Shown here: in pieces, positions 1 through 9,064 of the stretch | Numbering within the stretch: position 1 is the first letter of the stretch | Layout of the letters: each line of letters opens with the position of its first letter | Translations under genes and position numbers: made by a program | The notes under the pieces: model-generated | Database searches by the model: none | Told to the model about the DNA's origin: nothing | Seen by the model: only the letters and a program-made list of their open reading frames with translations | DNA from: JAPWJZ01 sp964575605 | Lineage (GTDB): Bacteria; Pseudomonadota; Alphaproteobacteria; Micavibrionales; UBA2020 | Assembly: GCA_964575605.1 (NCBI GenBank) | Contig: CAZNRN010000009.1 | Span: 1-64,000, forward strand | Direction: 5' to 3' | DNA: 64,000 nt

Positions 1-50
1 TGCATTGGCTGTGTTGATATTTTTATCCCATCAACCAATGGAGGCTTCAC

Positions 51-134
51 ATGGGTTTCGGTCGCGGTTTACTTCTCTGGCTTCTGGGCATCCCCCTGCC
101 GATCATTCTGCTGCTTGCGCTGTTCTGGCGTTAA
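51..134 (+). CDS. 27-aa hydrophobic small protein
   Basis: An ATG at 51 opens a 27-codon frame that is almost entirely one hydrophobic segment (core LLLWLLGIPLPIILLLALFW) and ends at TAA 132-134. A GGAGG at 40-44 sits six bases before the start. Only 12 bases separate it from the next gene, so the two are probably co-transcribed. Tiny single-pass membrane proteins of this look accompany membrane-stress gene sets in proteobacteria, but I cannot name a family. Function is unknown; a role as a small membrane modulator is only inference. Confidence 0.6.
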   Translation: MGFGRGLLLWLLGIPLPIILLLALFWR

Positions 135-146
135 GGGGGGATGGTC

Positions 147-1085
147 ATGGAAAACACGGTTTCAACTTCCCCCGTTCCGGCTGATGTCCACCACCCCGGT
201 CATCACCACAACTGCGCGGTTTCCTGGGGCGCTATCCTGGGCGGCGCTGCGGCTGCGGCGGCTTTGTCGCTGATCCTGCTCTCGCTGGGCTCGGGCATCG
301 GGCTTGCGTCCTTCAACCCCTTCTCGGGCGACCGCGAGTCGATCGCGTCCTTCACCGGCAAGATGGCGGCATGGATGGTCGCGATGCAGTGGTTCTCGGC
401 CGGCCTTGGCGGTTATATCGCAGGCCGCCTGCGCAGCCGCACGCCTGTCAACGGCAATGACGAAGTGTTCTTCCGCGACACCGCGCACGGCTTCCTCGCC
501 TGGACGGTTGCGACGCTGTTTACCGCGGCGCTGCTGGCCTCGGCCACCACGGCCCTCTTGGGCGCGGGTGGCAAGGCGGCGACGGCTGTTGCAGCGGCGG
601 GTGCTGCCGGCGGCGGTGCTGCGATGGCGAAAGAAGGCCCTGCGGTGCCCGGCAAACCCGGTCCCGATGCGCCCGGTTTCGACCTGCTGTCCTATAACGT
701 CGATGCGCTGCTACGCAATACGGCGCCTGTGACCGGCGGCCCCGTCGAAAACACGCACCGCGAAGTGACGGGCATTATCCGCCACGGCCTGATGGAAGAT
801 GAATTCCCGCAGGCAGACCGCGAGTACCTGGCCCGCCTTGTGGCGGCCAATGCCGCCATCTCGCCGGAGGAGGCCGCCACGCGCGTCGACAGCGCCGTGA
901 CGCAGCTGCAGGCCGCGAAGGCGGAAGCGAAGGAAACGGCCGAGAAAGCCCGCAAGGCCTCGGCTACCTTCTCGCTCATCACCGCGCTCTCTCTGCTGGT
1001 CGGCGCGTTTATCGCCGCCGTCGCCGCCGCCCTCGGCGGACGCGACCGCGACGATCCGCGCTACTGCGACCCGCTGCGCAAGTAA
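147..1085 (+). CDS. Alphaproteobacterial membrane protein (PhnA-like annotation family)
   Basis: A 312-aa integral membrane protein. After a His-rich N-terminus (HHPGHHHN) comes a VSWGAILGG segment and hydrophobic helices at about residues 24-50, 70-90, 110-135 and 285-305. The middle is Ala/Gly/Pro-rich and followed by a charged, coiled-coil-like stretch. The start is placed at ATG 147 because the purine run 133-140 gives six-base spacing; ATG 141 directly abuts that run. It is clearly related to the protein at 9065-10030, which shares the pattern of a cytosolic tail, a GA-rich first helix and a GLG motif. Such proteins are widespread in alphaproteobacteria and often labelled PhnA-like; no enzymatic motif is visible. 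Biochemical role unknown. A strong terminator follows. Confidence 0.75.
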   Translation: MENTVSTSPVPADVHHPGHHHNCAVSWGAILGGAAAAAALSLILLSLGSGIGLASFNPFSGDRESIASFTGKMAAWMVAMQWFSAGLGGYIAGRLRSRTPVNGNDEVFFRDTAHGFLAWTVATLFTAALLASATTALLGAGGKAATAVAAAGAAGGGAAMAKEGPAVPGKPGPDAPGFDLLSYNVDALLRNTAPVTGGPVENTHREVTGIIRHGLMEDEFPQADREYLARLVAANAAISPEEAATRVDSAVTQLQAAKAEAKETAEKARKASATFSLITALSLLVGAFIAAVAAALGGRDRDDPRYCDPLRK

Positions 1086-1097
1086 GCCGGAACGATA

Positions 1098-1133
1098 AAA
1101 AATCCCCGCCCCTTGAACAGGGCGGGGATTTTT
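1098..1133. terminator. Bidirectional Rho-independent terminator
   Basis: A perfect 14-bp inverted repeat (AAAAATCCCCGCCC, loop 1112-1119, then its complement) has A/T runs at both ends. It gives a U-tract in either direction. It sits between the convergent genes 147-1085 and 1147-3258 and can serve both. Confidence 0.9.
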
Positions 1134-1146
1134 CGTTCAACCATTC

Positions 1147-3258
1147 TTATACGATAATCTGGCCGTTGGCGAAGAGCGTGTTGAGATCAAGCCCCGTGAC
1201 GCCGTCCAGCACCGCCACCTGCGTGAAGCCATGCGCCGTGCCCGCGCCGTCCTTGTCGATGGAAACGACGGTATTGCCGCTCACTTCGGCCAGCGACACG
1301 TAATCGCCGATAGAGAGCGCCGCCGCGTCATCCAGCACATGGTGCAGGTCGATCTTGTCACCCTGCCCTGCGCTGAAATCGGTGACGTGGTCACCGCCCG
1401 TGCGGTCGAAGCGGAAAATATCCGCGCCCGCCCCGCCCGTCAGCCTGTCGGTGCCGGCGCCTCCCGACAGCAAGTCGTCGCCGAGGCCACCGGTGAGCGT
1501 ATCCGCTCCCGCGCCGCCGTCGAGGTAGCGCGCATCGGTCGAGGGATTGCCGGAGAAGTCGATAACATCCTTCCCCGCCCCGCCGAAGACCGCAAGGCTG
1601 GTGGAGCTTGCGCCGCTGAAAGTATCGTTACCCGTGGTGAGCAACGTCACCGTGCCACCCGCATTTGCTTCTGAAGCGACGGCCGCGAACTGGCTTGCAT
1701 CGAGGTGGTTGACGATGGCACCCGCCGCTTCGAAGGCACCCGCCATAGCATCGCTGTTAATAGCGTTAGCCAGACTGAGTGCATCTATGGCATAACCGTA
1801 AACGTCGACAAGCTTGGCCAGCGTCAGTGCAAGCTCATGCTCGGGGATACCCGCGTTGGTGTTATTGCTGTTTAGACCCTGCAATGCATTTGCCGCACTG
1901 AAATATGCAGACTCGCCCGCATCATAGGTTGCGGAAGAAAGCAGCGTACGCACCGAATCCATGTGGTTGCCTGAGCTGAACTGGTCGCCGTATCCGATGC
2001 CGCCGACAGCAGCGAGGATGCCAGATGCGTTTGTCAGTGCCCCGTAATGGCTGACGAAGACCGCAAAGGTGCTGTTAAGCTCCGCCGCCGTAACTTCTGT
2101 ATTAAATCCGCCCGCGAAGGAAGAGAGGATTTGCAGGATGACCTCAAGGTCGAAGGAACCTGCAGCCGAAGCCTTGTCGGCAGGCTCGGCCGCCAGCAGG
2201 AGGCGCACCGAAGACAGGTGATCGGTATTGCTGAATGTATCACCGTTTGCAATCGCACTTACGTTGCTGAGGATTGCCTCGACGCCGGTCAGGGCGCCGT
2301 ACTGGTCCAGGTAAACAGCGAGCGTGGATTTCAGTTCTGCGGCTGTCACCGCGGGGTTAGTCGAGTTCCGCGAAATGCTGTCCAACACGCTCCGTAACTC
2401 GAAAGGGTTCACCGAACCCTTGTTCGCAGGCTCCGCTTCCAGCAGTGTGCGTACGGAAGCAAGATGGTCGATCTGGAACGAAACCCCGTTGCCGGCGATA
2501 TTGGACGCCACCTGCAGGATATCCGATACGTTTGTGTAAGTGCCGTAAGTATCTACCAGTGCTTTAAAGGTGTTGCTAAGTTCGGCCTCGGTGACATGCA
2601 GGTTTACAGAGTTAAACGCGATGTTGTTAAGAAGGCCGTTAAGCTCGAAAACATTCGCCTCGCTGACATTTGACGGCTGGAACTCCAGCAAAAGACGCAC
2701 GGTCGGAAGGTTGTCCAGATCACGGAAACTGCTGCCATAGGCGATTTGGGAGGCGCTTCGCAGGATGTTATCCACGCTGATATTCTCGCCGAATTTATCC
2801 AACACGGAAGCGAAAGTGTTTTTTAGTTCTGCCGGTGTTACTTCGGGCACACCTTCATAATAGGTCGTGAATACCATCAGTTCATTCAGCGCGGCAGGGG
2901 ACGCTGCATCAGCCAGTGCTTGGGGTACGGCATCGATAATCGCCCTTACTTCGCTGGAGAAATGTTCGACCATATAGGCCGGGGCATATTGCTCGATATG
3001 CGCTATCACGCTTACAACGCCATCCGCCGTCAGGTAAGGGGTCGCGACGGCGAAGAAGTTAGCCATTTTCGCGGTGAAGCCTGCATAGCCGCTGGGCGTC
3101 GGTTCGTTGATGATGCCCGTGCCAATGGCGGTCATTACAGTCGGCCAGTCACTGCCAATCGCCGCGATGTCGGCGGGGGTGGCGGAGAGGATGAGCGAAT
3201 TGAAGGAATTCCAGTTGGCGGCTTCGGCGGCAGAAATCAGTTCGGCTGCGGTTGTCAT
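1147..3258 (-). CDS. Secreted RTX protein with tandem ~82-aa helical repeats
   Basis: A 703-aa protein. Four full repeats of about 82 residues occupy about 139-469, each opening with a V-T-x-A-E-L motif followed by xxTF..., a DxYG and an H/NLxSVRxLL segment. Partial copies lie on either side. The C-terminus carries glycine- and aspartate-rich RTX nonapeptides (GGAGADTLTGG, GGLGDDLLSGG, GGAGTDRLTGG) and then a serralysin-like end (DIFRFD...HVTDFSAGQGDKIDL). This is the layout of type I-secreted calcium-binding proteins, so it probably leaves the cell through an ABC/MFP/TolC exporter. None is in the window. The start is set at ATG 3258 (MTTAAEL); the reading frame extends 28 codons further upstream, but that stretch looks non-coding. 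I do not recognise the 82-aa repeat. Role unknown; adhesin or surface-layer component is plausible. Confidence 0.8.
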   Translation of the reverse strand: MTTAAELISAAEAANWNSFNSLILSATPADIAAIGSDWPTVMTAIGTGIINEPTPSGYAGFTAKMANFFAVATPYLTADGVVSVIAHIEQYAPAYMVEHFSSEVRAIIDAVPQALADAASPAALNELMVFTTYYEGVPEVTPAELKNTFASVLDKFGENISVDNILRSASQIAYGSSFRDLDNLPTVRLLLEFQPSNVSEANVFELNGLLNNIAFNSVNLHVTEAELSNTFKALVDTYGTYTNVSDILQVASNIAGNGVSFQIDHLASVRTLLEAEPANKGSVNPFELRSVLDSISRNSTNPAVTAAELKSTLAVYLDQYGALTGVEAILSNVSAIANGDTFSNTDHLSSVRLLLAAEPADKASAAGSFDLEVILQILSSFAGGFNTEVTAAELNSTFAVFVSHYGALTNASGILAAVGGIGYGDQFSSGNHMDSVRTLLSSATYDAGESAYFSAANALQGLNSNNTNAGIPEHELALTLAKLVDVYGYAIDALSLANAINSDAMAGAFEAAGAIVNHLDASQFAAVASEANAGGTVTLLTTGNDTFSGASSTSLAVFGGAGKDVIDFSGNPSTDARYLDGGAGADTLTGGLGDDLLSGGAGTDRLTGGAGADIFRFDRTGGDHVTDFSAGQGDKIDLHHVLDDAAALSIGDYVSLAEVSGNTVVSIDKDGAGTAHGFTQVAVLDGVTGLDLNTLFANGQIIV

Positions 3259-3314
3259 GACATAACCCCATGTAATTGAAAAACGGAAACAGGGGGTATG
3301 ATGACGGATAATGT

Positions 3315-3803
3315 TTAAAAAATCGTCAACGCTGGGTTGCAAATGCCTGGCGGGCGGCGGACTAGCACAGGCGCACCTTGCACACGCGCCGAAAACTTGC
3401 TGATGTCGTAAACGCAGACCAGCGGGTCCTGGTATTCGTCCCAGACATCGTTGACGCGCGATTCATATTGCAGCAGTTCGTCGGTGCCCGGCAAACCGGA
3501 GAGCGCCCGGTGCATTTCGCCGAAGCCGCGCACACGGGGGCAACCATTGCGGCGCGCATCGACCACCGTTTTCTCGATCAGCGCGATCATGCAGTCGGCG
3601 GAAAAGCTGACGCCCTGCGGGGATGTATTGTCGAAATTGACCACTGGGGCGTTGGCGGGGTCGACGAAGGCGCACGTATGCTTGCGCCCGCGGACGGGCT
3701 GGCCGCATATCACGGGATCGTGAAGGCTCGGGTCGTTTTTTGATGACGCTGTCTTACTCCACCAGCAACCGGCCTGCCGCAACCATCGCGTCTGCATCGC
3801 CAA
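3315..3803 (-). pseudogene. Truncated MEDS-domain (DcmR-like sensory) ORF
   Basis: The frame encodes a recognisable C-terminal half of a MEDS domain: VRGFGEMHRAL, then LLQYESRVNDVW and LVCVYDISKFS, matching the family pattern 'GEMhwAL...YEarvN...vCqYDl.kFs'. The first half of the domain is missing. The N-terminal ~17 residues overlap the end of the RTX gene out of frame, and no convincing ribosome site precedes any start (the listed 3803 is the longest possibility; a GTG near 3712 is another). I read it as the remnant of a longer sensor protein cut by rearrangement next to the RTX gene, although a short expressed protein cannot be excluded. Confidence 0.45.
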
Positions 3804-6800
3804 GCCCCGTCGTGCCTGCCAGCGTAACCGCCAGCAGCGACGCCCCGCTGCCCGCCCCGTCGGCGTCGATGGTGATCAGCGTGTCGCTGCCCGATACAGC
3901 CACCTGCACGAAATCGGCAAGGTCCATCGTGCCGGAATCATAACCCGCCAGCACGTCGCGGATATCCAGCTTGTCGCCCTCGGCGGCGGAAAAATCGGTG
4001 ACGAGGAATGTATCGTCGTGCGACGTCGCGTCCTTGTAGACGAAAATATCCGCACCCGTGCCGCCGGCCAGCGTGTCGTCGCCCCCGCCGCCGGAAATAG
4101 TGTCGTTGCCCGCCATGCCGGCCAGGCTGTTGTTGGCCTTGTTGCCGTCAATGTGGTTGTCGAGGCTGTTGCCGCTCCCGTTGATGGCATAGACGCCGGT
4201 CAGCCGCAGGTTTTCCAGTTCCTGCGGGCCCAGGGTATAATTGTCGCCCGTGAGGTCGGCGTTCGATTGCAGCACCGCGCCGAATTCCACCGTGTCGTTG
4301 CCGCCGCCTGCAAGTTCGGTGAGGCCGCCGCCGCCGCTGTTCAGGATATAGGTATCGTCGCCGCTGCCGCCGATCAAATATTGGTTGCCGCCGCCCTGCA
4401 CCAGCACGTCGTTACCTGCGCCTCCTATCAGCGTGATGCCGCTCGCACCCGATTTGCCCACGATCAGCCAGTCATCACCGTTGCCGCCGTCCATCAGGTC
4501 GCCGACGCCAAGGTCGCAGGCGAGCACGTCGTTGCCTTCACCGCCATAGAGCGTATCCTTGCCGGTATCGCCGTCAAGCGTGTCGTTGCCGTCGCCGCCT
4601 GTCAGCGTATCGTCGCCAGCAAGGCCGAAGATATGGTCGTCGCCGGTAGTGCCCGCGTAGGTATCTGCGCCAGTCGTCAGGCTGATGCCGCCGATGAGCG
4701 TGCGGACAGCCGCCGCCGTCTGCAACGTGCCGTTGAAGGAAAACTGCTCGATCGTCGAGCTCTGGTTGTTGAAGAAACCAGCGATTTTAAGTGTATCGCC
4801 GACGCCGCCGTAGGTAACGAACAAGTCGTCGCCGAGCCGCGCGTAGGTGGCCGAGCCCATGCTGACCGATGCCTCGAAGAATACCGTATCTGTGCCCGTG
4901 CCGCCCTCGATCAGCAGGTCCTGCCCGCTGCCCGCGCGGAAAACGAAGACATCGTTGCCGTTGTTGCCCCAGAGTGTGTCCTGCCCGGCGCGCCCGTCGA
5001 TTGTATTGACGGAATCGTTGCCGAAAATGATGTTGTCGCCCGCGTCACCGTAGCCGTCGGTCGGCGCTTCGATGCCGAAAAGCTCGAGTATCTCGACGCC
5101 CTGCGACGATGCCGCCAGGTCATAGCTGGCCGCGGCGCGGATGGTGTCGCCGCCGCTGCCGCCGTCGACGATGTCGAACCCGCTGTTGACGGCGAATTCG
5201 TCGTCGCCGCTGCCGCCATACATCGTGTCGTTGCCGCCCAGGCCGTCGAGGAAGTTGTGGTTGGCGTTGCCGGTGATGACGTTCACCTGCGCGTTGCCGA
5301 CTCCGCTTGATGCATTCGGGCCCGTCAGCACGAGGTTTTCGGTATCCGCCGTCAGCGTCAGCGACCAATAGGCTATCACGGTGTCGGTGCCGTCGCCGCC
5401 GCCGATGTTATCCGCCGTATTATCCCAGATGATAAGGTCGTCGCCCGCCCCGCCGCGCATCGTGTCGGCGCCCGCGCCGCCATCCAGCGTGTCGTTGCCA
5501 TCGTTGCCGAAGAGCGTATCGACACCCAGCCCGCCGTGGATCGTGTCGCCAAGCCCGCCGCCGGTGACGATATCGTCGCCGTCGCCCGCATCGAATATAT
5601 TTGTGGCGCTGTAACCCAGCGCCGTGGCGGCCGCCGTATCCGGCAGCGTCACGGTGTCGTTGCCGTCAAGCGCGCTGTAAAACGTCGATGCGTTGTAAAA
5701 TCCGGGCACGAGGCTGTTGAAATCCGCCGTATCCGCACCCGGGGAAAACAGCAGGGCGCCGGGTATGTCGTTGACCGTGACCGTAAACCCCTTGGTAACG
5801 GCCAGGCCGCCGTTGTCCGTCGCCGTAACGTTCAGGCTGACGCTGGCCGCGACGCTTGCGTTGAGCGCCTGCCCTGCCTTCAGCTTGAGCTGGCCGCCGG
5901 CCACTTCGAAGCGCGCGTCGTCGACCGTGTAGGAAAAAGAACTGCCGGAATCGGGATCGGCGACGGCGATGTTGCCGATGACGCCACCCGCCTGCCCTTC
6001 GTCGATATCAGCGTTGTCGAGCGTGATGTCGGTCGGCGCCTCGTTCGCGTTGTTCACGGTGACCGTGAAGTTCGCGGTCACGGACAACGCGCCGGCATCG
6101 GTCGAGGTCACCTGCAGCGGCACGCTGGTTTCTGATTCGAAGTCGAGCGAAATTCCCGCCTTCAGCTTCAGCTGCCCCGCCACCACNNNNNNNNNNNNNN
6201 NNNNNNNNNNNNNNNNNNNNNNNNNNNNNNNNNNNNNNNNNNNNNNNNNNNNNNNNNNNNNNNNNNNNNNNNNNNNNNNNNNNNNNTTCAGCTGCCCCGC
6301 CACCACCTCGAACCGCACATCATCGACGCTGAAGGTATGCGTGTCGCCTGAATCGGGGTCGGATACGGAAAGGTTGCCCACGACGGCGCCGGCGGTGTTT
6401 TCACCCACAGCGGCGTTGTCGAGCGCGATATCGGAGGGCGCCGTATTGGGCGCGGGATCAATGATGACCTGCACCGCGGAAAACGAAGACAGCTTGACGC
6501 CGAGCGGGGCGCTGATGAAACTGCGCGCGCTGCCCGAACCGATGAAGCCCTGCACCGCCGCCACGGCATTCATGATGCCCGTATCGAAGCTCTGGTCGTA
6601 GCTGAGGCGGATGACCAGCGTATCGGCGCCGTTGTCGCCGTCCAGCACATCGCTTTCCTGGCGGATGCCGCCCGTGAAAAGCCCCGTGCGCAAATCCAGC
6701 ACGATGCTGTCGTCCCCGTCGCCGCCCTGCAGCGTGTCGTTGCCCGCGCCGCCGTCCAGCATATCGTTACCGTCGCCGCCCGAAATACGGTCGTTGCCGC

Positions 6801-7878
6801 CGAGGCCCGACAGGGTATCGGCGCCATCGCTGCCGGTCATGGTGTTGCCAAGGCTGTTGCCCGTGCCGGTGTAGCCGGGCGCCGTCAGCGACAGGTTTTC
6901 AAGGTTCGCGCCGAGCGTGAAATCGACCGAGGACAAGACCGTGTCTGTTTCGCTTGCCACAACAGATGATTCGACGACAACGTCGCCCGCGTCGTCCACG
7001 ACATATGTATCCTTGCCCGCGCCGCCCTGCAGCAGGTCTGCGCCGGCGCCGCCGTCCAGCTTGTTCGCGCCGCTATTGCCGGTGATCGTGTTCGCTGCGG
7101 CATTGCCCTTGCCCTGCATGGCGCCTGTGCCGGTCAGCACCAGGTTTTCGACTTCCGCCGAGAGCGTATAGCTTGCCCCCGCAAAAACGGTATCGGTGCC
7201 CTGGCCGGACTGTTCCTGCACCACGTCCTGCGTGCTGTTGACAATATACGTGTCATCGCCCTGCCCGCCCGCCATCGTATCGACGCCCGAGCCGCCATCC
7301 AGCCTATTCGCCAAGGCGTTGCCGGTCAGCGTATTCGTGCCGTTGCCGCCGGTACCGGAAACCGCCGAACCCGTCAGCACCAGGCTTTCGATGCCGGTTG
7401 CAAGCGTAAAGCTGACGGAGGATTCCACCCTGTCGTTGCCGCTGGTGTCGCTGACGATGTCGCCTACGTTATCGACGATAAATGTATCGTCGCCCGCCCC
7501 GCCGATCATCTTGTCCGCGCCCGCGCCGCCGTCAAGGCGGTTGGCGGAGGCGTTGCCGGTCAGGGTATTGGCAACCGCGCTGCCCGTCGCGTTCCAGAGG
7601 CCCGTGCCCAGGAACGTGAAATCCTCGATGTTGTTGAAGGCGGCCTGCGACAGGTCGACAGACATCGCGATGTTGGTGGTGTTGTTAAGCTTGAGGCGGA
7701 TGGTATCCTGCCCGGCTGCGGCCAGTTCGACCGCGAGGTCGGCGAGGGTGTCGAAAATGTACACATCATTCCCCGCGAGCCCGATCAGCGTGTCCGCGCC
7801 CGCGCGTCCGTCGATGGTATCGCTGCTGGAGGTACCGGTGAGCGTGTCGCCAAGCGTCGTGCCGTTGATTGTCGCCAT
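3754..7878 (-). CDS. Large RTX/cadherin-like calcium-binding adhesin (contains assembly gap)
   Basis: A protein of at least 1374 aa. Order: an N-terminal block of RTX modules (residues about 1-430; repeated units with N-x-L-T-G-N, L-D-G-G-x-G-x-D and G-x-G-D-D-T-Y), then cadherin-like Ig modules opening with APSDIALDNAAVGENTAG and APTDITLDNADIDEGQAGG, then a second long RTX region. The end is DIFVYKD...FLVTDFSAAEGDKLDIRD, typical of a type I secretion C-terminal domain. The start is ATG 7878, preceded by GAGGGAAG; a GTG four codons earlier overlaps that site and is less likely. The run of N at 6187-6286 falls inside the cadherin-like region, so length and copy number are uncertain. Known relatives are calcium-stiffened adhesins or biofilm proteins exported in one step. 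The gene is co-oriented with the 703-aa RTX protein downstream. Confidence 0.85.
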   Translation of the reverse strand: MATINGTTLGDTLTGTSSSDTIDGRAGADTLIGLAGNDVYIFDTLADLAVELAAAGQDTIRLKLNNTTNIAMSVDLSQAAFNNIEDFTFLGTGLWNATGSAVANTLTGNASANRLDGGAGADKMIGGAGDDTFIVDNVGDIVSDTSGNDRVESSVSFTLATGIESLVLTGSAVSGTGGNGTNTLTGNALANRLDGGSGVDTMAGGQGDDTYIVNSTQDVVQEQSGQGTDTVFAGASYTLSAEVENLVLTGTGAMQGKGNAAANTITGNSGANKLDGGAGADLLQGGAGKDTYVVDDAGDVVVESSVVASETDTVLSSVDFTLGANLENLSLTAPGYTGTGNSLGNTMTGSDGADTLSGLGGNDRISGGDGNDMLDGGAGNDTLQGGDGDDSIVLDLRTGLFTGGIRQESDVLDGDNGADTLVIRLSYDQSFDTGIMNAVAAVQGFIGSGSARSFISAPLGVKLSSFSAVQVIIDPAPNTAPSDIALDNAAVGENTAGAVVGNLSVSDPDSGDTHTFSVDDVRFEVVAGQLXXXXXXXXXXXXXXXXXXXXXXXXXXXXXXXXXXVVAGQLKLKAGISLDFESETSVPLQVTSTDAGALSVTANFTVTVNNANEAPTDITLDNADIDEGQAGGVIGNIAVADPDSGSSFSYTVDDARFEVAGGQLKLKAGQALNASVAASVSLNVTATDNGGLAVTKGFTVTVNDIPGALLFSPGADTADFNSLVPGFYNASTFYSALDGNDTVTLPDTAAATALGYSATNIFDAGDGDDIVTGGGLGDTIHGGLGVDTLFGNDGNDTLDGGAGADTMRGGAGDDLIIWDNTADNIGGGDGTDTVIAYWSLTLTADTENLVLTGPNASSGVGNAQVNVITGNANHNFLDGLGGNDTMYGGSGDDEFAVNSGFDIVDGGSGGDTIRAAASYDLAASSQGVEILELFGIEAPTDGYGDAGDNIIFGNDSVNTIDGRAGQDTLWGNNGNDVFVFRAGSGQDLLIEGGTGTDTVFFEASVSMGSATYARLGDDLFVTYGGVGDTLKIAGFFNNQSSTIEQFSFNGTLQTAAAVRTLIGGISLTTGADTYAGTTGDDHIFGLAGDDTLTGGDGNDTLDGDTGKDTLYGGEGNDVLACDLGVGDLMDGGNGDDWLIVGKSGASGITLIGGAGNDVLVQGGGNQYLIGGSGDDTYILNSGGGGLTELAGGGNDTVEFGAVLQSNADLTGDNYTLGPQELENLRLTGVYAINGSGNSLDNHIDGNKANNSLAGMAGNDTISGGGGDDTLAGGTGADIFVYKDATSHDDTFLVTDFSAAEGDKLDIRDVLAGYDSGTMDLADFVQVAVSGSDTLITIDADGAGSGASLLAVTLAGTTGLGDADAMVAAGRLLVE
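6187..6286. other. Assembly gap (100 N) bordered by identical 20-mers
   Basis: One hundred N bases interrupt the RTX/cadherin gene. The 20 bases before the gap (6167-6186) are identical to the 20 bases after it (6287-6306). The gap therefore probably stands for one or more collapsed cadherin-like repeat units, not a fixed 100 bases. Confidence 0.95.
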
Positions 7879-7992
7879 CTTCCCTCGCACATTAAAATAT
7901 GCAGCTGTGCCGTTTAAAAATACTGGCGCTTATATACTGCGTGACGAGGATTAAAAAGTTATGAAGAAAGACGCAGGATGTGTTTATGGGAA

Positions 7993-8760
7993 TTATTCAA
8001 AATAAATAGGCTGCCCGTTCGAGGCCGAAACGCCGCCATCGACGGGTAAATTCACGCCCGTGATGTAAAGCGCGTCGTCGCTGGCGAGGAAGGCAATGGC
8101 GCCTGCGATGTCCTGCGGCGTGGCGGGGCCGCCGAGTGGCGTACGCTTGCGGAAGGCGGTGACGGTTTTCTTGTCCTTCACCATGTCCTTCGTCAGGTCG
8201 GTCACGGTCAGGCTGGGGTTGACGGCATTCACGCGCACGCCGTCGGGGCCGTGGTCGATGGCCAGCGAACGTGTCAGGTTGGTGATCGCGCCCTTTGTCG
8301 TGTTATAGGCCGCCATGCCCTCGTCACCGCCGAGGCCGGAAACCGACGACGTCATGATAATGCAGCCCTGCGAGGCGATCAGGTGCGGCATGCAGGCCTT
8401 GGTGCAGTAGAACACGCCGTCGATATTGGTCGCCATCTGCTTGCGCCAGTCGCGCGCGGAAAGTTCGGAAATTTTTCCCATCACGGCGATGCCCGCGTTG
8501 TTCACCAGCACGTCGATGCGGCGGAAACGCCTGATGGCGGCATCGACCATTTTCTGCACCTGCTTTTCATCCGACACGTCGGCCTTGAAGATAAGGTATT
8601 TGTTTTCATCGAAGCCCTGCGCGGTGCGTTTAAGCTCGCGTTCGTGGCGGGAGACGAGGACAACGCAGGCCCCTTCACCCAGAAACCGCCGCGCCGCGCC
8701 AGCGCCGATGCCCGAGCCCGCGCCGGTGACAATCACCACTTTATCCATGAACCTTGTCAT
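7993..8760 (-). CDS. Short-chain dehydrogenase/reductase (SDR)
   Basis: A 255-aa classical SDR. Residues near the N-terminus give the nucleotide-binding TGAGSGIG motif, followed by the NNAG motif and the catalytic Ser...Tyr-x-x-x-Lys set (TSSVSG and YNTTK). The C-terminal P-x-D-G-G pattern (LPVDGG) is typical. It should be a cytosolic NAD(P)-dependent alcohol/ketone oxidoreductase; the substrate cannot be read from sequence. The start ATG at 8760 is preceded by GGAGG with six-base spacing, and the longer frame to 8796 lacks this. It is transcribed alone, separated from the upstream gene by a terminator and about 250 bases without other genes. Confidence 0.88.
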   Translation of the reverse strand: MTRFMDKVVIVTGAGSGIGAGAARRFLGEGACVVLVSRHERELKRTAQGFDENKYLIFKADVSDEKQVQKMVDAAIRRFRRIDVLVNNAGIAVMGKISELSARDWRKQMATNIDGVFYCTKACMPHLIASQGCIIMTSSVSGLGGDEGMAAYNTTKGAITNLTRSLAIDHGPDGVRVNAVNPSLTVTDLTKDMVKDKKTVTAFRKRTPLGGPATPQDIAGAIAFLASDDALYITGVNLPVDGGVSASNGQPIYFE

Positions 8761-9007
8761 TCTGCGCCTCCGGCAAGAAATCTCCTTTATTTCCAATGGG
8801 CGAAGGTGAAATTCGGTTCAAACAGGGCCTCTAATGGCCTTGCGAACCTGAAAAACCGTGTGTGGATACGTCGCCGTGAACGCAGCGATTCCGTGTATGC
8901 AATGAATTCAGTTATTTAAAGCAAAACACACCCCTCACCCGCGCAAAAATTCCGTGCATGAAATCAATCACTTGCGAAGAGACGAATTTTTGGGCTCCCG
9001 GAACGCC

Positions 9008-9040
9008 AAAAAAGGGCCGGTTTAAAACCGGCCCCTTTAA
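9008..9040 (-). terminator. Rho-independent terminator for 9065-10030
   Basis: An inverted repeat GGGCCGGTTT / AAACCGGCCC is followed, on the minus strand, by a run of six T (complement of A 9008-9013). It lies about 25 bases downstream of the stop codon of the 9065-10030 gene. Confidence 0.8.
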
Positions 9041-9064
9041 GGTGTGTGTGCAGCGAGGTGTGGG

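Noticed and set aside
4018..5310. 430-codon plus-strand frame
   Set aside because: It lies wholly antisense to the RTX repeats; the GC-rich repetitive codons of the real gene open the opposite frame. No recognisable domain.
8888..8960. Direct repeat ATTCCGTG(T/C)ATG upstream of the SDR gene
   Set aside because: Only two imperfect copies, not placed at a recognisable promoter; could be chance.
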